Assembly: GCA_044222225.1 (NCBI GenBank)
Contig: JBGANR010000003.1
Coordinates: 124,001 to 188,000, forward strand
DNA length: 64,000 nucleotides
Direction of reading: 5' to 3'
DNA from: JBGANR01 sp044222225
Lineage (GTDB): Bacteria; Actinomycetota; Actinomycetes; Mycobacteriales; Mycobacteriaceae
The notes below the pieces were generated by a model. It ran no database searches. It was not told the origin of the DNA and saw nothing but the letters and a program-made list of their open reading frames with translations. The first letter of the stretch is position 1, and each line of letters starts with the position of its first letter. The position numbers were made by a program, and so were the translations under genes. Positions 8,205-17,044 of this stretch are shown one piece after another.

Positions 8205-8564
8205 TCAGTCGTCGGAGGCGCGCCGGTCGATGACGGCCGTCAACGTCGCCGTCACCCGAGACAGTTCCGCGGTGGTCTCCTGCTCGGTAGACCTCCGCGC
8301 CGGCCGCCGGCCTGCATCCGGCATCAGCAACACCGGCTCGATCTCCAGGGCAGCCGCGATCCGATAGACCGTCTGCAACGCCGGATCCGACGGCGACTCG
8401 CCACGACTGTTGAGATTGCGCTCCAGATTCGAGATCTGATTGCGATGCAGCCCGGCGAGTTCGGCCAGACGCTCCTGCGTCAGCCCCCGAGCCTTCCGAA
8501 CGGCCACCAAGCGGTTGGCGAACGAATCGCCGTACGTCACCCAGTCCAAGGTGATCCCGGACAT
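8205..8564 (-). CDS. small XRE-family HTH regulator
   Basis: A 119-residue protein with one Cro/C1 helix-turn-helix at about residues 15-75: SFANRLVAVRKARGLTQ, then LAGLHRNQISNLER as the helix-turn-helix proper. The rest is polar with no recognised domain. It stands alone between the tRNA pair and a divergent dehydrogenase gene. Isolated XRE genes next to tRNAs may be remnants of integrated elements, but no integrase or attachment repeat is visible here. The target is unknown. Confidence 0.85.
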   Translation of the reverse strand: MSGITLDWVTYGDSFANRLVAVRKARGLTQERLAELAGLHRNQISNLERNLNSRGESPSDPALQTVYRIAAALEIEPVLLMPDAGRRPARRSTEQETTAELSRVTATLTAVIDRRASDD

Positions 8565-8661
8565 CAGGCGGCCGTCGCCGCCGACGTCCGGATCACGTGT
8601 GGCGTGTTAGACAATCGACGGCGATCAGGACCACGTGGTGAATGAACCTCAAGGAGAGCGC

Positions 8662-9546
8662 GTGAGCACCATCGCCTTCATCGGACTCGGCATCATGGGC
8701 AACCCCATGGCCTGCCACCTCGCCCGCGCCGGGCATGACGTCATCGGCTTCAACCGCTCCCCCGGACGCGACGCGGCCCTCATCGAGGCCGGCGGCACAG
8801 CTGCCGGGTCGATCGCCGAGGCCGTCACCGGTGCCGACGTCGTCGCGATCATGGTGCCCGACTCACCCGACGTCGACGCCGTTCTCACCGGCGAGGGCGG
8901 CGTCTTCGACTCTGCGCGGACCGGGACGCTCATCATCGACTTCTCCAGCATCCGCCCCGACGTCACCACCGACCTCGCCGCCCGCGCCGTCGCCCGCGGC
9001 CTGCGCATGATCGACGCCCCCGTCTCCGGCGGCGAGGCCGGCGCGATCAACGCCGCCCTCTCGATCATGGTCGGCGGCAGCGACGACGACTTCGCCGCCG
9101 CCCGACCCGTGCTCGACGCCGTCGGCAAGACGATCGTGCACGTCGGCCCGAGCGGCGCAGGCCAGACCGTCAAGGCCGCCAACCAGCTCATCGTCGCTGG
9201 CAACATCCAGTTGCTCGCCGAGGCCGTCGTCTTCCTGGAGGCCTACGGCGTCGACACCACCGCGGCCGTCGAGGTCCTGGGCGGCGGCCTGGCCGGATCG
9301 GCCGTGCTGAACCAGAAGGCACAGAAGATGCTCGACCGCGAGTTCACCCCCGGATTCCGCATCGAGCTGCACCACAAGGACCTCGGCATCCTCACCGCCG
9401 CCGCCCGCGAGGCCGGGGTCGTGACGCCGCTCGGCGCCGTCGTCGCCCAGCTCATGGCGTCCGCGCGGGCCAACGGCGACGGCGGACTCGACCATTCCGG
9501 ACTGCTGCGCGGCGTCGAACGGCTCTCCGGCCGATTCGACGATTGA
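8662..9546 (+). CDS. NAD-dependent beta-hydroxyacid dehydrogenase (2-hydroxy-3-oxopropionate reductase type)
   Basis: A 294-residue member of the 3-hydroxyisobutyrate/tartronate-semialdehyde reductase family. It has the N-terminal Rossmann motif GLGIMGNPMA, the substrate motif DAPVSGGEAGA, the catalytic lysine in GQTVKAANQ and the late HKDLGI segment. It probably reduces tartronate semialdehyde to glycerate or oxidises a related beta-hydroxyacid. GTG 8662 has AAGGAGAG six bases upstream and begins right at the Rossmann fold; an upstream in-frame GTG at 8635 has no such site. Followed by hairpin copy B. Confidence 0.93.
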   Translation: MSTIAFIGLGIMGNPMACHLARAGHDVIGFNRSPGRDAALIEAGGTAAGSIAEAVTGADVVAIMVPDSPDVDAVLTGEGGVFDSARTGTLIIDFSSIRPDVTTDLAARAVARGLRMIDAPVSGGEAGAINAALSIMVGGSDDDFAAARPVLDAVGKTIVHVGPSGAGQTVKAANQLIVAGNIQLLAEAVVFLEAYGVDTTAAVEVLGGGLAGSAVLNQKAQKMLDREFTPGFRIELHHKDLGILTAAAREAGVVTPLGAVVAQLMASARANGDGGLDHSGLLRGVERLSGRFDD

Positions 9547-9555
9547 ATACCGACT

Positions 9556-9626
9556 GGTACCTGTCTGTCAGAGAGTCGACGCGGCGTATATCTCCGCGTC
9601 GACTCGCTGAGCGACAGGTTTCGCCG
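9556..9626. repeat. intergenic hairpin element, copy B
   Basis: Same framework as 3567-3637: GGTACCTGTC (9556-9565), then a perfect 12-bp stem (9573-9584 with 9594-9605) around a CGTATATCT loop, then GACAGG (9613-9618, complementary to the CCTGTC of the 5' part) and TTCGCCG (9620-9626). It lies between convergent genes. Confidence 0.6.
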
Positions 9627-9648
9627 ATTGCGACCCCACGCCGAGCCG

Positions 9649-10824
9649 TCAGCGCTCCGTCTGCGGGATATCGACCGCGGTGAAGTTCCCGTCTCGGACA
9701 CGCCGATACGTGTGGATGCGCTCCTCGCCGGCCCGGACGTCGTCGGCCAGCTGCCGGGCCTGCTCGGTGCCCATCTCGCGCAGGCCGGCGCGTCCGATGA
9801 GGGCGTCGATCTGCGGGTCGACGCCCTCGGCGGCCCCGACACGATTCACCGACCACAACGCCGCGTCGGCTCGCCGGACGTTCTCGGCGATGGCGCCCAG
9901 CGCCTCCACCCGTTCGAGGAGCTGCTGCCACACCGGGAGGAGTTCGGCCTCGCGGCGGCGCACCTCGAGGTGCGCGGGATCGGCGTCGGGAGCACCGGAG
10001 AGGACGCCGTCGAGCTGGATGCGCAGTGACCGCAACGAGACGGCGTCGGTGGCGATTCCGGCGAGCTCGAAGGCGAGGTCCATCTGCCCGCGCTGCACCT
10101 CGAAGTGCTCGGAGTTCCACGCCGCCGAGCCGACGATCTCGTCGGTGACGGCCCCGGCCAGGAACAGCAGCGTCTCGTAGCCGTCGCGGAAGACGCTGTC
10201 ACCGCGATCGTCAGCGGCGCGCCCGTCGCGTCCGGCGACGTCGGACACCCAGTTCGCCACCCGCTCGACGGTGTCGCCGCCGCGGGCGAGGGTCTGCAAC
10301 GGCTTGGTCAGACGTCCCGCGGCACGCGCGGCCAGCCGTTCCCCCATCGACGCGTCGGAGAGGTTCGGCGTCGGCGTGTACAGCAGCCCCTCGAACAACC
10401 GCTCTCGATCCGCCTGCTCCAGGTGGATGCCGTCGCGGCGTTCGCGTTTGATCGCGCGGCCGTTCGTCGCGAATCCCGACCGGCGGTGCACGACGTCGGC
10501 GCGGGCGCCCTCACAGCGTCGCCGCAGCGTCATGATCCGATTGTTAAGCAGTCCGCCGAAGAGCTTCGATCCCGTCTTGGTCGCCTCCCGCTCGGCCAGC
10601 CGCAGCTCGGCGAAGTCGCGTCGCAACGCCGCATAGCCGCCGACGCGCGGCAGCGGCAAACCCTGCCGAGCCCGCGCCACGACGACGGCCCGCGCGTCGT
10701 CACCGAGATATCCGGCGGCGATGAGGACGGCCGCGGTGTCGGAGAGTTCCGGCCACCTGCCCGGCACACGGCACGACGTCACCCACCGACGGATCTCGAA
10801 TCCGTCCGTCTTCCGCTCACCCAT
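9649..10824 (-). CDS. hypothetical protein, family not recognised
   Basis: A soluble, Arg/Glu-rich protein of 391 residues (398 if the ATG at 10845 is used). I recognise no catalytic motif, signal peptide or membrane segment. Predicted helices with Leu/Ala heptad-like spacing dominate residues ~220-340, so a coiled-coil or helical-bundle scaffold is possible. ATG 10824 overlaps the stop of the upstream membrane-protein gene by eight bases, which suggests co-transcription. Codon use is like its neighbours. No function is proposed. Confidence 0.75.
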   Translation of the reverse strand: MGERKTDGFEIRRWVTSCRVPGRWPELSDTAAVLIAAGYLGDDARAVVVARARQGLPLPRVGGYAALRRDFAELRLAEREATKTGSKLFGGLLNNRIMTLRRRCEGARADVVHRRSGFATNGRAIKRERRDGIHLEQADRERLFEGLLYTPTPNLSDASMGERLAARAAGRLTKPLQTLARGGDTVERVANWVSDVAGRDGRAADDRGDSVFRDGYETLLFLAGAVTDEIVGSAAWNSEHFEVQRGQMDLAFELAGIATDAVSLRSLRIQLDGVLSGAPDADPAHLEVRRREAELLPVWQQLLERVEALGAIAENVRRADAALWSVNRVGAAEGVDPQIDALIGRAGLREMGTEQARQLADDVRAGEERIHTYRRVRDGNFTAVDIPQTER

Positions 10825-11380
10825 CGCCCCGCCTCGCGTCCGCATTCCCGCCTTCCGTTATACGGACGTCACTCGCTCCGAGTTCCCGTGGCGCACCCGG
10901 GACGCCGACGACGAGCCGGGCGCGAGCCGTCTCGCCACCCGTCACGGCGACGGCGGCGTCGACGAAGAGGAACGTGAACGCGGTGAGCACGGCCGCCCGT
11001 TCGGGCGCGAAGGTCAGCCCCGCGGCGACGGCCTCGAAGCCGATGAGCGCGACGAACGTCGGCAGCGCGGGCCGGCCTGGACGCAGCGGCCGCTCGAGCC
11101 CGACGAGCGGGCTGTCCCACGGCCAGACGAGCACGACGAGCAACCCGAGCACCGTGATCGGTCCGACCCGCAGATCGAACACGAGCGCCAGCAGCGCGGC
11201 GCCGAGCAGCAGCGTCAGCCCCAGGCCGGCCAGCCGGCGGTTCACCGGCCGGCGCAGCCACACGCGGGCCTGCGGCGTCGCCGGGCCGTCGGCGGCCAGC
11301 CGCAGCCAGCGCATGTTCACAGCCGCGAACACCAGCCCGACGACCGCCCACAGCACGAGATCGCTCGCCGCGATCGTCAT
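10817..11380 (-). CDS. hypothetical membrane protein
   Basis: A 187-residue protein with about five hydrophobic segments: an N-terminal helix (LVLWAVVGLVFAAVN), a GLGLTLLLGAALLALVF helix, a VGPITVLGLLVVLVW helix, then FVALIGFEAVAAGLTF and VLTAFTFLFVDAAVAV. The C-terminal 30 residues are polar. No family is recognised. Its ATG overlaps the stop of the quinone oxidoreductase gene as TGATG, and its own stop overlaps the next start, so three minus-strand genes form one operon. The reading frame extends far upstream, but that part is antisense-type sequence of the oxidoreductase. Confidence 0.75.
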   Translation of the reverse strand: MTIAASDLVLWAVVGLVFAAVNMRWLRLAADGPATPQARVWLRRPVNRRLAGLGLTLLLGAALLALVFDLRVGPITVLGLLVVLVWPWDSPLVGLERPLRPGRPALPTFVALIGFEAVAAGLTFAPERAAVLTAFTFLFVDAAVAVTGGETARARLVVGVPGAPRELGASDVRITEGGNADARRGDG

Positions 11381-12375
11381 CACACCTCGCCCGGGATCAG
11401 CAGCGTCTTGCCGACGGCCTCGCCGCCGTCGAGGTGCCGGTGCGCCTGCGCGGCGTCGGCGAGCGGGTACGTCCTGTCGACGACGGGCCGGATCCGGCCG
11501 GCGGCGACGAGCGGCCACGTCGTCGCCACGACATGCGCGACGATCTCGGCCTTGCCGCCGCGGCCGTGCACCGGGCGGGCGCGCAGCGTCGTGCCGACGA
11601 CGGTCGCGCGCTTGGCGAGCAGCGCACCGAGGTCGAGTTCGGCGCGTGCGCCGCCCTGCAGCCCGATGACGACGAGCCGGCCGCCGACGGCCAGCGATGC
11701 GACGTTGCCCCGCAGATACTTGGCGCCCATGATGTCGAGGACGACGTCGACGCCGCGCCCACCTGTGACATCGGCGACGACGTCCGCGAAGTCCTCCTCG
11801 CGGTAGCGGATCGCGCGCGTCGCGCCGAGCTCGGTGACGATGCGCGCCTTCTCGGCCGAGCCGACGGTGGTCAGCACCGTCATGCCGCGCGCGACGGCCC
11901 ACTGGATCGCGTGCGTGCCGATCCCCGACGCACCGCCGTGCACGAGCAGCGTCTCCCCCGGCCGGCAGCCCGCGACGAGGTCGAGGTTCGACGCCACGGT
12001 GCACGCCACCTCGGGCAGCGCCGCCGCGTCGACGAGCGAGACGCCGTCCGGCACGGGCAGGACCTGCTCGGCGGGCACCGCGACGCGCTCGGCGTAACCG
12101 CCGCCGGCCAGCACCGCGCACACCTCGTCACCGACCCGCCAGGCGGTGACGCCCTCGCCCACCTCGTCGACGACGCCCGAGACCTCGAGCCCCGGCAGCG
12201 GACTCGCCCCCGGCGGTGGGGCGTAGAAGCCGCGCCGCTGCAGCACGTCGGCCCGGTTGACGCCGGCCGCCGCGACCGCGATGACGACCTCGCCCGGGCC
12301 GGGCACCGGGTCGGCGACGTCGGTGAGGACCAGCGACTCGGGGCCGCCGGGATCGGTGATCGTGACCGCGCGCAT
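11380..12375 (-). CDS. NADPH:quinone oxidoreductase (zinc-free MDR family)
   Basis: A 331-residue medium-chain dehydrogenase/reductase of the quinone oxidoreductase branch. It has GVNRADVLQRRG and the GYAERVAVP substrate-domain segment, then HGGASGIGTHAIQWA as the NADPH-binding loop and a second-half motif VDVVLDIMGAKYLRGN typical of PIG3/QOR proteins. Zinc-binding cysteines of alcohol dehydrogenases are absent. The start MRAV at 12375 lies behind GGAGG; an alternative ATG at 12384 adds three residues. It heads the three-gene minus-strand operon ending at 9649. Confidence 0.92.
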   Translation of the reverse strand: MRAVTITDPGGPESLVLTDVADPVPGPGEVVIAVAAAGVNRADVLQRRGFYAPPPGASPLPGLEVSGVVDEVGEGVTAWRVGDEVCAVLAGGGYAERVAVPAEQVLPVPDGVSLVDAAALPEVACTVASNLDLVAGCRPGETLLVHGGASGIGTHAIQWAVARGMTVLTTVGSAEKARIVTELGATRAIRYREEDFADVVADVTGGRGVDVVLDIMGAKYLRGNVASLAVGGRLVVIGLQGGARAELDLGALLAKRATVVGTTLRARPVHGRGGKAEIVAHVVATTWPLVAAGRIRPVVDRTYPLADAAQAHRHLDGGEAVGKTLLIPGEV

Positions 12376-12424
12376 GACCTCCATCCCACGTGCGGCGCCG
12401 AGGCCTGTCAAACGAGGCCGCCGC

Positions 12425-13921
12425 TCAGTCCCCGTCCGCTGCCAGCAACGCCAACAGCAGTTCGGCACGCACGAGCGCCGAGCCGAGGTCGACGCAGAGG
12501 ATCCCCGCCGCGCGGTCGACGCGGGAGCGAAGCGTGTGCCGGTGGACGCCGACGGCGACGGCCGCCTGGTCGGCGTTGCCGTTGGCGTCGAGGTAGGCGC
12601 GCAACGCACCGACCAGATCGGTGCCGCGGGCCGCGTCGTGCGAGGTCAGCGGGGCGACGACGCCGCGCAGGGCGCCGGCGATCGTCGGGTCGGCGAGCAG
12701 GGCGTGCGTGGCGACGGCCGCGAACTCCTCGGGGGCGACGCCTCGCGACGCCGTCCGTGCGGCGAGTCGGGCCTGCGCCGCGGCGCGTCCCACGGCCGCC
12801 ACCTCGTGCGGAGCACTGAGCCCGATATGCGCGTTCGGGCACGCGTCCGCCACCTCGGCGCCGACGCCGGCGGCGACGTCCGCAGGCAGCACTGCGAGGA
12901 GCACCGACCCGTCGCCCATCGCCACGAGCGGACGCCGGCGCGCGGCCAGCGCGTCCCGCACCGCGCCCGCGCCCGCGCGCCCGGCTCCACCGTCGGCCAC
13001 GGCCAGCACGCGCACGAACCCGCCGGCGTCGGCGGTGTCGGCGAGTTCGGCGATCGCCTCGTCGTCGCCGGCCAGCGCGTGTCGCAGGCAGATGGCGGCG
13101 ACGCGTTCGGTCGCCTCCGTCAGCCGCCGCGGGCGCTCGTAGCCCAGCGCGAGCAGCGAGTTCGCGTGGCCGAGCAGCACCTGGTCGGACGCCGAGAGCG
13201 GCACCGCCGTCGCGACGGCGAGCAGGCCGTGCAGGGCGGGTCCGACGCGGATCGTCTGCGTCGTCACCGTGCGACCCGTCGACGTCGCCGAGACCACCGA
13301 CATCGGCCCGCGGCCGACGTGCGCGGCGACGTCGGCGACCTCGGCGAGCAGTTCGGGCTCGACGAGCCCCGGATAGGCGCCGACGACGGCCCCGGCCGTG
13401 TCGCAACACACCGCCGCACCGTCGATCGCGACGGCGAGCTCCCGGACGATCGCGGCCGCTCCGCCCTCGACGGCCGCGCGCGTCATCCGCGGCTGAGCCC
13501 GCGACGCGCGCATCTGCGCCTGATATTCGAGCTCGGCCAGCGCCCCCATCACCTCGCGGATGACGGCCGCGAACGGGATCTCCAGCGGCACGACGACCAC
13601 GGCGAGCCCGACCTCGTCGGCGGCGGGCCGGACGCCGGGCGGCACCTCCTGCCAGGTCAGGCCCACGCCGAGCCCCAGACCGACGGCGGCGACGCCGCTC
13701 TCGGCGAGCCCCCGCAGATACCGTCGCAGTCCCTCCGGCGACGGATCGAGCGCCAACCCGGTGGTGAGCACGAGTTCGCCGCCGGACAGCCAGCGCCCGG
13801 GGTCGGGCAGCTCCGTCGTCATCGCCAGGCTGATCGGCACGTCGAGACCGGCCTCGCCGCCGGCCGGGACGATGCCGAGGTCGGTGCGCCCGAGAAGCCA
13901 GCGCGCGGTGATCTGGCTCAT
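12425..13921 (-). CDS. PucR-family transcriptional regulator, probable controller of the GABA operon
   Basis: A 498-residue PucR-type regulator. The N-terminal PucR sensory domain shows DPGRWLSGGELVLTTGLAL (about residues 40-60). The C-terminal HTH_30 shows LRAYLDANGNADQAAV followed by VHRHTLRSRVDRAAGIL (about residues 440-480). The middle carries a GGDEF-like CdaR region. It is divergent from gabT (14040) with 118 bp between starts. PucR proteins next to gabTD commonly activate GABA use, so this is the likely regulator. ATG 13921 begins at the domain; the reading frame extends upstream into the divergent gene without a matching protein. Confidence 0.9.
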   Translation of the reverse strand: MSQITARWLLGRTDLGIVPAGGEAGLDVPISLAMTTELPDPGRWLSGGELVLTTGLALDPSPEGLRRYLRGLAESGVAAVGLGLGVGLTWQEVPPGVRPAADEVGLAVVVVPLEIPFAAVIREVMGALAELEYQAQMRASRAQPRMTRAAVEGGAAAIVRELAVAIDGAAVCCDTAGAVVGAYPGLVEPELLAEVADVAAHVGRGPMSVVSATSTGRTVTTQTIRVGPALHGLLAVATAVPLSASDQVLLGHANSLLALGYERPRRLTEATERVAAICLRHALAGDDEAIAELADTADAGGFVRVLAVADGGAGRAGAGAVRDALAARRRPLVAMGDGSVLLAVLPADVAAGVGAEVADACPNAHIGLSAPHEVAAVGRAAAQARLAARTASRGVAPEEFAAVATHALLADPTIAGALRGVVAPLTSHDAARGTDLVGALRAYLDANGNADQAAVAVGVHRHTLRSRVDRAAGILCVDLGSALVRAELLLALLAADGD

Positions 13922-14039
13922 GATCGAATCACCTCGCCAGTATGGCGAACCGGCGGCGAGATCATCGACGAACCGTCCATGTCGAATCACAGTCGGGATC
14001 GGCGACCATCGGCGTAGGTTCACACCACAAGGAGGTCCA

Positions 14040-15419
14040 ATGACCGCGTCCGCCCAAGGGTCGATTCCGCAGGCTTCATCTCGCACAGCACACCGTCTCC
14101 CGCAGGAGCGTCGCCTCGTCACGTCCCTTCCGGGACCCCGCTCCGCCGAGCTCGCCGCTCGTCGCACCGCCGTCGTCGCCGACGGCGTCAGTTCCGTCAT
14201 GCCGGTGTACGTCGCCGACGCCGACGGCGGCGTGATCGTCGACGTCGACGGCAACTCGTTCATCGACCTGGGCTCGGGCATCGCCGTGACCAGCGTCGGA
14301 GCGTCCGATCCGGGCGTCGCCGCCGCTGTCGGCGCGCAGGCAGCCCGCTTCACCCACACCTGCTTCATGGTGACGCCGTACGAGTCCTATGTGCGCGTCG
14401 CGGAGGAGATCGCCGCGCTCACGCCGGGCGACTACGACAAGCGCACCGCCCTCTTCAACTCGGGCGCCGAGGCCGTCGAGAACGCCGTCAAGATCGCGCG
14501 CCACGCCACCGGCCGTCAGGCCGTCGTCGCGTTCGACCACGCCTACCACGGCCGCACCAACCTCACGATGGCGCTGACGGCCAAGTCGATGCCGTACAAG
14601 GCGCACTTCGGGCCGTTCGCGCCCGAGGTGTACCGCGTCCCCGGCTCCTACCCCGTGCTCGACGGCCTCACCGGCGCGCAGGCGGCGGCCCGTGCCATCG
14701 ACATGATCGACAAGCAGGTGGGCGGCGATTCGGTCGCGGCCATCATCATCGAGCCGATCCAGGGTGAGGGCGGCTTCGTCGACCCGGCGCCCGGCTTCCT
14801 GCCCGCACTCGCCGAGTACGCCCGCGCCAACGGCATCGTCTTCATCGCCGACGAGGTGCAGACCGGCTTCGCCCGCACCGGCGACTGGTTCGCCTGCGAT
14901 CACGAGGGCGTCGTGCCCGATCTCGTCACGCTGGCCAAGGGCATCGCCGGCGGCATGCCGCTCGCCGCGGTCAGCGGTCGCGCCGAGCTGATGAACGCCG
15001 TGCACGCCTCCGGCCTCGGCGGCACCTACGGCGGCAACCCCGTCGCCTGCGAGGGCGCGCTCGCCGCGATCGACGCGATGCGCTCGCTCGATCTGCCCGC
15101 CGCCGCGCGGCGCATCGGCGACATCGCGCTGCCCGTGCTGCGCTCGCTCGCCGAGGAACTCGACATCATCGCCGACGTCCGCGGCCGCGGTGCCATGCTC
15201 GCCATCGAGCTGCGCGATCCCGCCACCGGCGCCCCGCTGCCGGCCGTCACGAAGGCCGCCGCCGCGGCGTCCGTCGCGAGCGGCGTGCTCACGCTGACCT
15301 GCGGAACCCAGGGCAACGTCATCCGGCTGCTGCCGCCGCTCGTCATCGACGAGGACCTGCTGCGTGAGGGTCTGTCGGTGCTCTCCGACGCGATCCGCAC
15401 CGCCGCAGCGGCGCGCTGA
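14040..15419 (+). CDS. gabT: 4-aminobutyrate aminotransferase
   Basis: A 459-residue class III PLP aminotransferase converting GABA and 2-oxoglutarate to succinate semialdehyde and glutamate. It shows the cofactor loop FNSGAEAVENAVK, HAYHGRTNLTMALT, the aspartate motif ADEVQTGFARTG and the PLP lysine in LVTLAKGIAGGMPLAA. The pattern matches actinobacterial GabT rather than ornithine aminotransferase. ATG 14040 follows a strong AAGGAGGT site. It is the first gene of a four-gene operon with gabD, an ATP-grasp protein and a serine hydrolase, and a hairpin (15420-15453) lies between gabT and gabD. Confidence 0.95.
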   Translation: MTASAQGSIPQASSRTAHRLPQERRLVTSLPGPRSAELAARRTAVVADGVSSVMPVYVADADGGVIVDVDGNSFIDLGSGIAVTSVGASDPGVAAAVGAQAARFTHTCFMVTPYESYVRVAEEIAALTPGDYDKRTALFNSGAEAVENAVKIARHATGRQAVVAFDHAYHGRTNLTMALTAKSMPYKAHFGPFAPEVYRVPGSYPVLDGLTGAQAAARAIDMIDKQVGGDSVAAIIIEPIQGEGGFVDPAPGFLPALAEYARANGIVFIADEVQTGFARTGDWFACDHEGVVPDLVTLAKGIAGGMPLAAVSGRAELMNAVHASGLGGTYGGNPVACEGALAAIDAMRSLDLPAAARRIGDIALPVLRSLAEELDIIADVRGRGAMLAIELRDPATGAPLPAVTKAAAAASVASGVLTLTCGTQGNVIRLLPPLVIDEDLLREGLSVLSDAIRTAAAAR

Positions 15420-15453
15420 CGCGCGGAATCGCCCCTCGGGTCGGTTCCGCGCG
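15420..15453 (+). terminator. hairpin between gabT and gabD
   Basis: 9-bp arms 15420-15428 and 15445-15453 (CGCGCGGAA / TTCCGCGCG) starting just after the gabT stop, with no T-tract. It could attenuate read-through into gabD or stabilise the upstream message. Confidence 0.5.
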
Positions 15454-15532
15454 CTCCATCTCCGAATTACCAAGGGCCGAAACGCAATTCGCACAGCCTT
15501 CCGCCCGTGAAGACGCCAGAATAGGAATCGCC

Positions 15533-16990
15533 ATGGTCGATATCACCGAACTCCTCGCCACCACCCCGACCGGACTGTTCATCGGCAACACCCAGCGCGA
15601 ATCGTCCTCCGGGAACCGCTTCAACGTCCACAACCCCGCCGACGGCAGCATTCTGACCACCGTCGCCGACGCCACCCCCGAGGACGGCCTCGCCGCCCTC
15701 ACCGCCGCCGCCGACGCCCAGAAGTCGTGGGCCGCGACCCCGGCGCGCACCCGCGCCGACATCCTGCGCCGCGCCTGGGAACTCGTCATCGAACGCCGCG
15801 ACGCATTCGCCACACTGATGACCCTGGAGATGGGCAAACCCCTCGCCGAGTCCCAGGGCGAAGTCAACTACGGCGGCGAGTTCCTGCGCTGGTTCTCCGA
15901 AGAAGCCGTCCGCATCAACGGCCGCTACACCCACTCCCCGCAAGGGCTGGGCCGGATCCTGGTCACCAAGCAGCCCGTCGGCCCGACGCTGGCGATCACG
16001 CCGTGGAACTTCCCGCTGGCGATGGGCACCCGCAAGGTCGGCCCGGCGCTGGCCGCCGGCTGCACCGTCATCGTCAAACCCGCCGCCGAAACACCGTTGA
16101 CGATGCTCGCCCTGCACCAGGTGTTCATCGACGCCGGCCTACCCGACGGCGTCCTGTCCACCGTCCCGACCCGCAAGTCGTCCGCGCTGTCGGCGCCGCT
16201 GCTCGCCGACGACCGCCTGCGCAAGATCACCTTCACCGGTTCCACCGGCGTCGGCAAGATCCTCATGAAGCAGGCCGCCGACAAGGTGCTGCGCAGCTCG
16301 ATGGAACTCGGCGGCAACGCCCCGTTCGTCGTGTTCGACGACGCCGATCTCGACGCCGCCGTCGAGGGCGCCATGGCCGCGAAAATGCGCAACGGCGGCG
16401 AAGCCTGCACCTCAGCCAACCGCATCCACGTCGACACCGCCGTCGCCGCAGAGTTCACCGCCAAACTCACCGCCCGGATGGCCGCCCTCAAACAGGGACC
16501 GGGCATCGACGAGGGCGTCGACGTCGGACCGCTGATCAACCAAGCCCAGCAAGACGCCGTGCATGAACTCGTCGCCGACGCCGTCGCCAAGGGCGCCGTC
16601 GCGACCACCGGCGGCGGACCCGCCGACCGGCCCGGCTACTTCTACCAGCCCACCGTGCTGTCCGGGATCACCCCCGACGCCCGCATCCTCACCGAAGAGG
16701 TCTTCGGCCCCGTCGCCGCCATCTCCGTCTTCGACGGTGAAGAAGAAGGCGTCGCCGCCGCGAACAACACCGAGTTCGGGCTCGCCGCCTACGTCTACAC
16801 CCAAAACCTCGACCGCGCGCTACGCGTCGCCGAGGCCGTCGAAGCCGGCATGGTCGGCGTCAACCGCGGCGTCATCTCCGACGTCGCCGCACCCTTCGGC
16901 GGCATCAAAGAATCCGGGATCGGCCGCGAAGCCGGCTCCGAAGGCATCGAGGAATACCTCGAAACGAAGTACATCGCACTCACCCTGTAA
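15533..16990 (+). CDS. gabD: succinate-semialdehyde dehydrogenase
   Basis: A 485-residue aldehyde dehydrogenase completing the GABA shunt by oxidising succinate semialdehyde to succinate. The nucleotide segment FTGSTGVGK, the general-base glutamate in SMELGGNAPF and the catalytic cysteine in NGGEACTSANR are present, as are the SSADH-like N-terminal LEMGKPLAESQGE and C-terminal PFGGIKESGIGREAG. ATG 15533 begins a normal-length protein. It is the second gene of the GABA operon. Confidence 0.94.
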   Translation: MVDITELLATTPTGLFIGNTQRESSSGNRFNVHNPADGSILTTVADATPEDGLAALTAAADAQKSWAATPARTRADILRRAWELVIERRDAFATLMTLEMGKPLAESQGEVNYGGEFLRWFSEEAVRINGRYTHSPQGLGRILVTKQPVGPTLAITPWNFPLAMGTRKVGPALAAGCTVIVKPAAETPLTMLALHQVFIDAGLPDGVLSTVPTRKSSALSAPLLADDRLRKITFTGSTGVGKILMKQAADKVLRSSMELGGNAPFVVFDDADLDAAVEGAMAAKMRNGGEACTSANRIHVDTAVAAEFTAKLTARMAALKQGPGIDEGVDVGPLINQAQQDAVHELVADAVAKGAVATTGGGPADRPGYFYQPTVLSGITPDARILTEEVFGPVAAISVFDGEEEGVAAANNTEFGLAAYVYTQNLDRALRVAEAVEAGMVGVNRGVISDVAAPFGGIKESGIGREAGSEGIEEYLETKYIALTL

Positions 16991-17000
16991 GTCCGTCAGC

Positions 17001-17027
17001 CCGGCCCGCCGCCTCGCGGCGGGCCGG
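17001..17027 (+). terminator. strong hairpin behind gabD
   Basis: Perfect 12-bp stem (17001-17012 with 17016-17027) and a 3-nt CTC loop, with a ribosome site for the next gene about 5 bases on. No T-tract, so it may act as an mRNA processing or attenuation point inside the operon rather than a full stop. Confidence 0.6.
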
Positions 17028-17044
17028 TCAGTTAGGAGCAGCAC

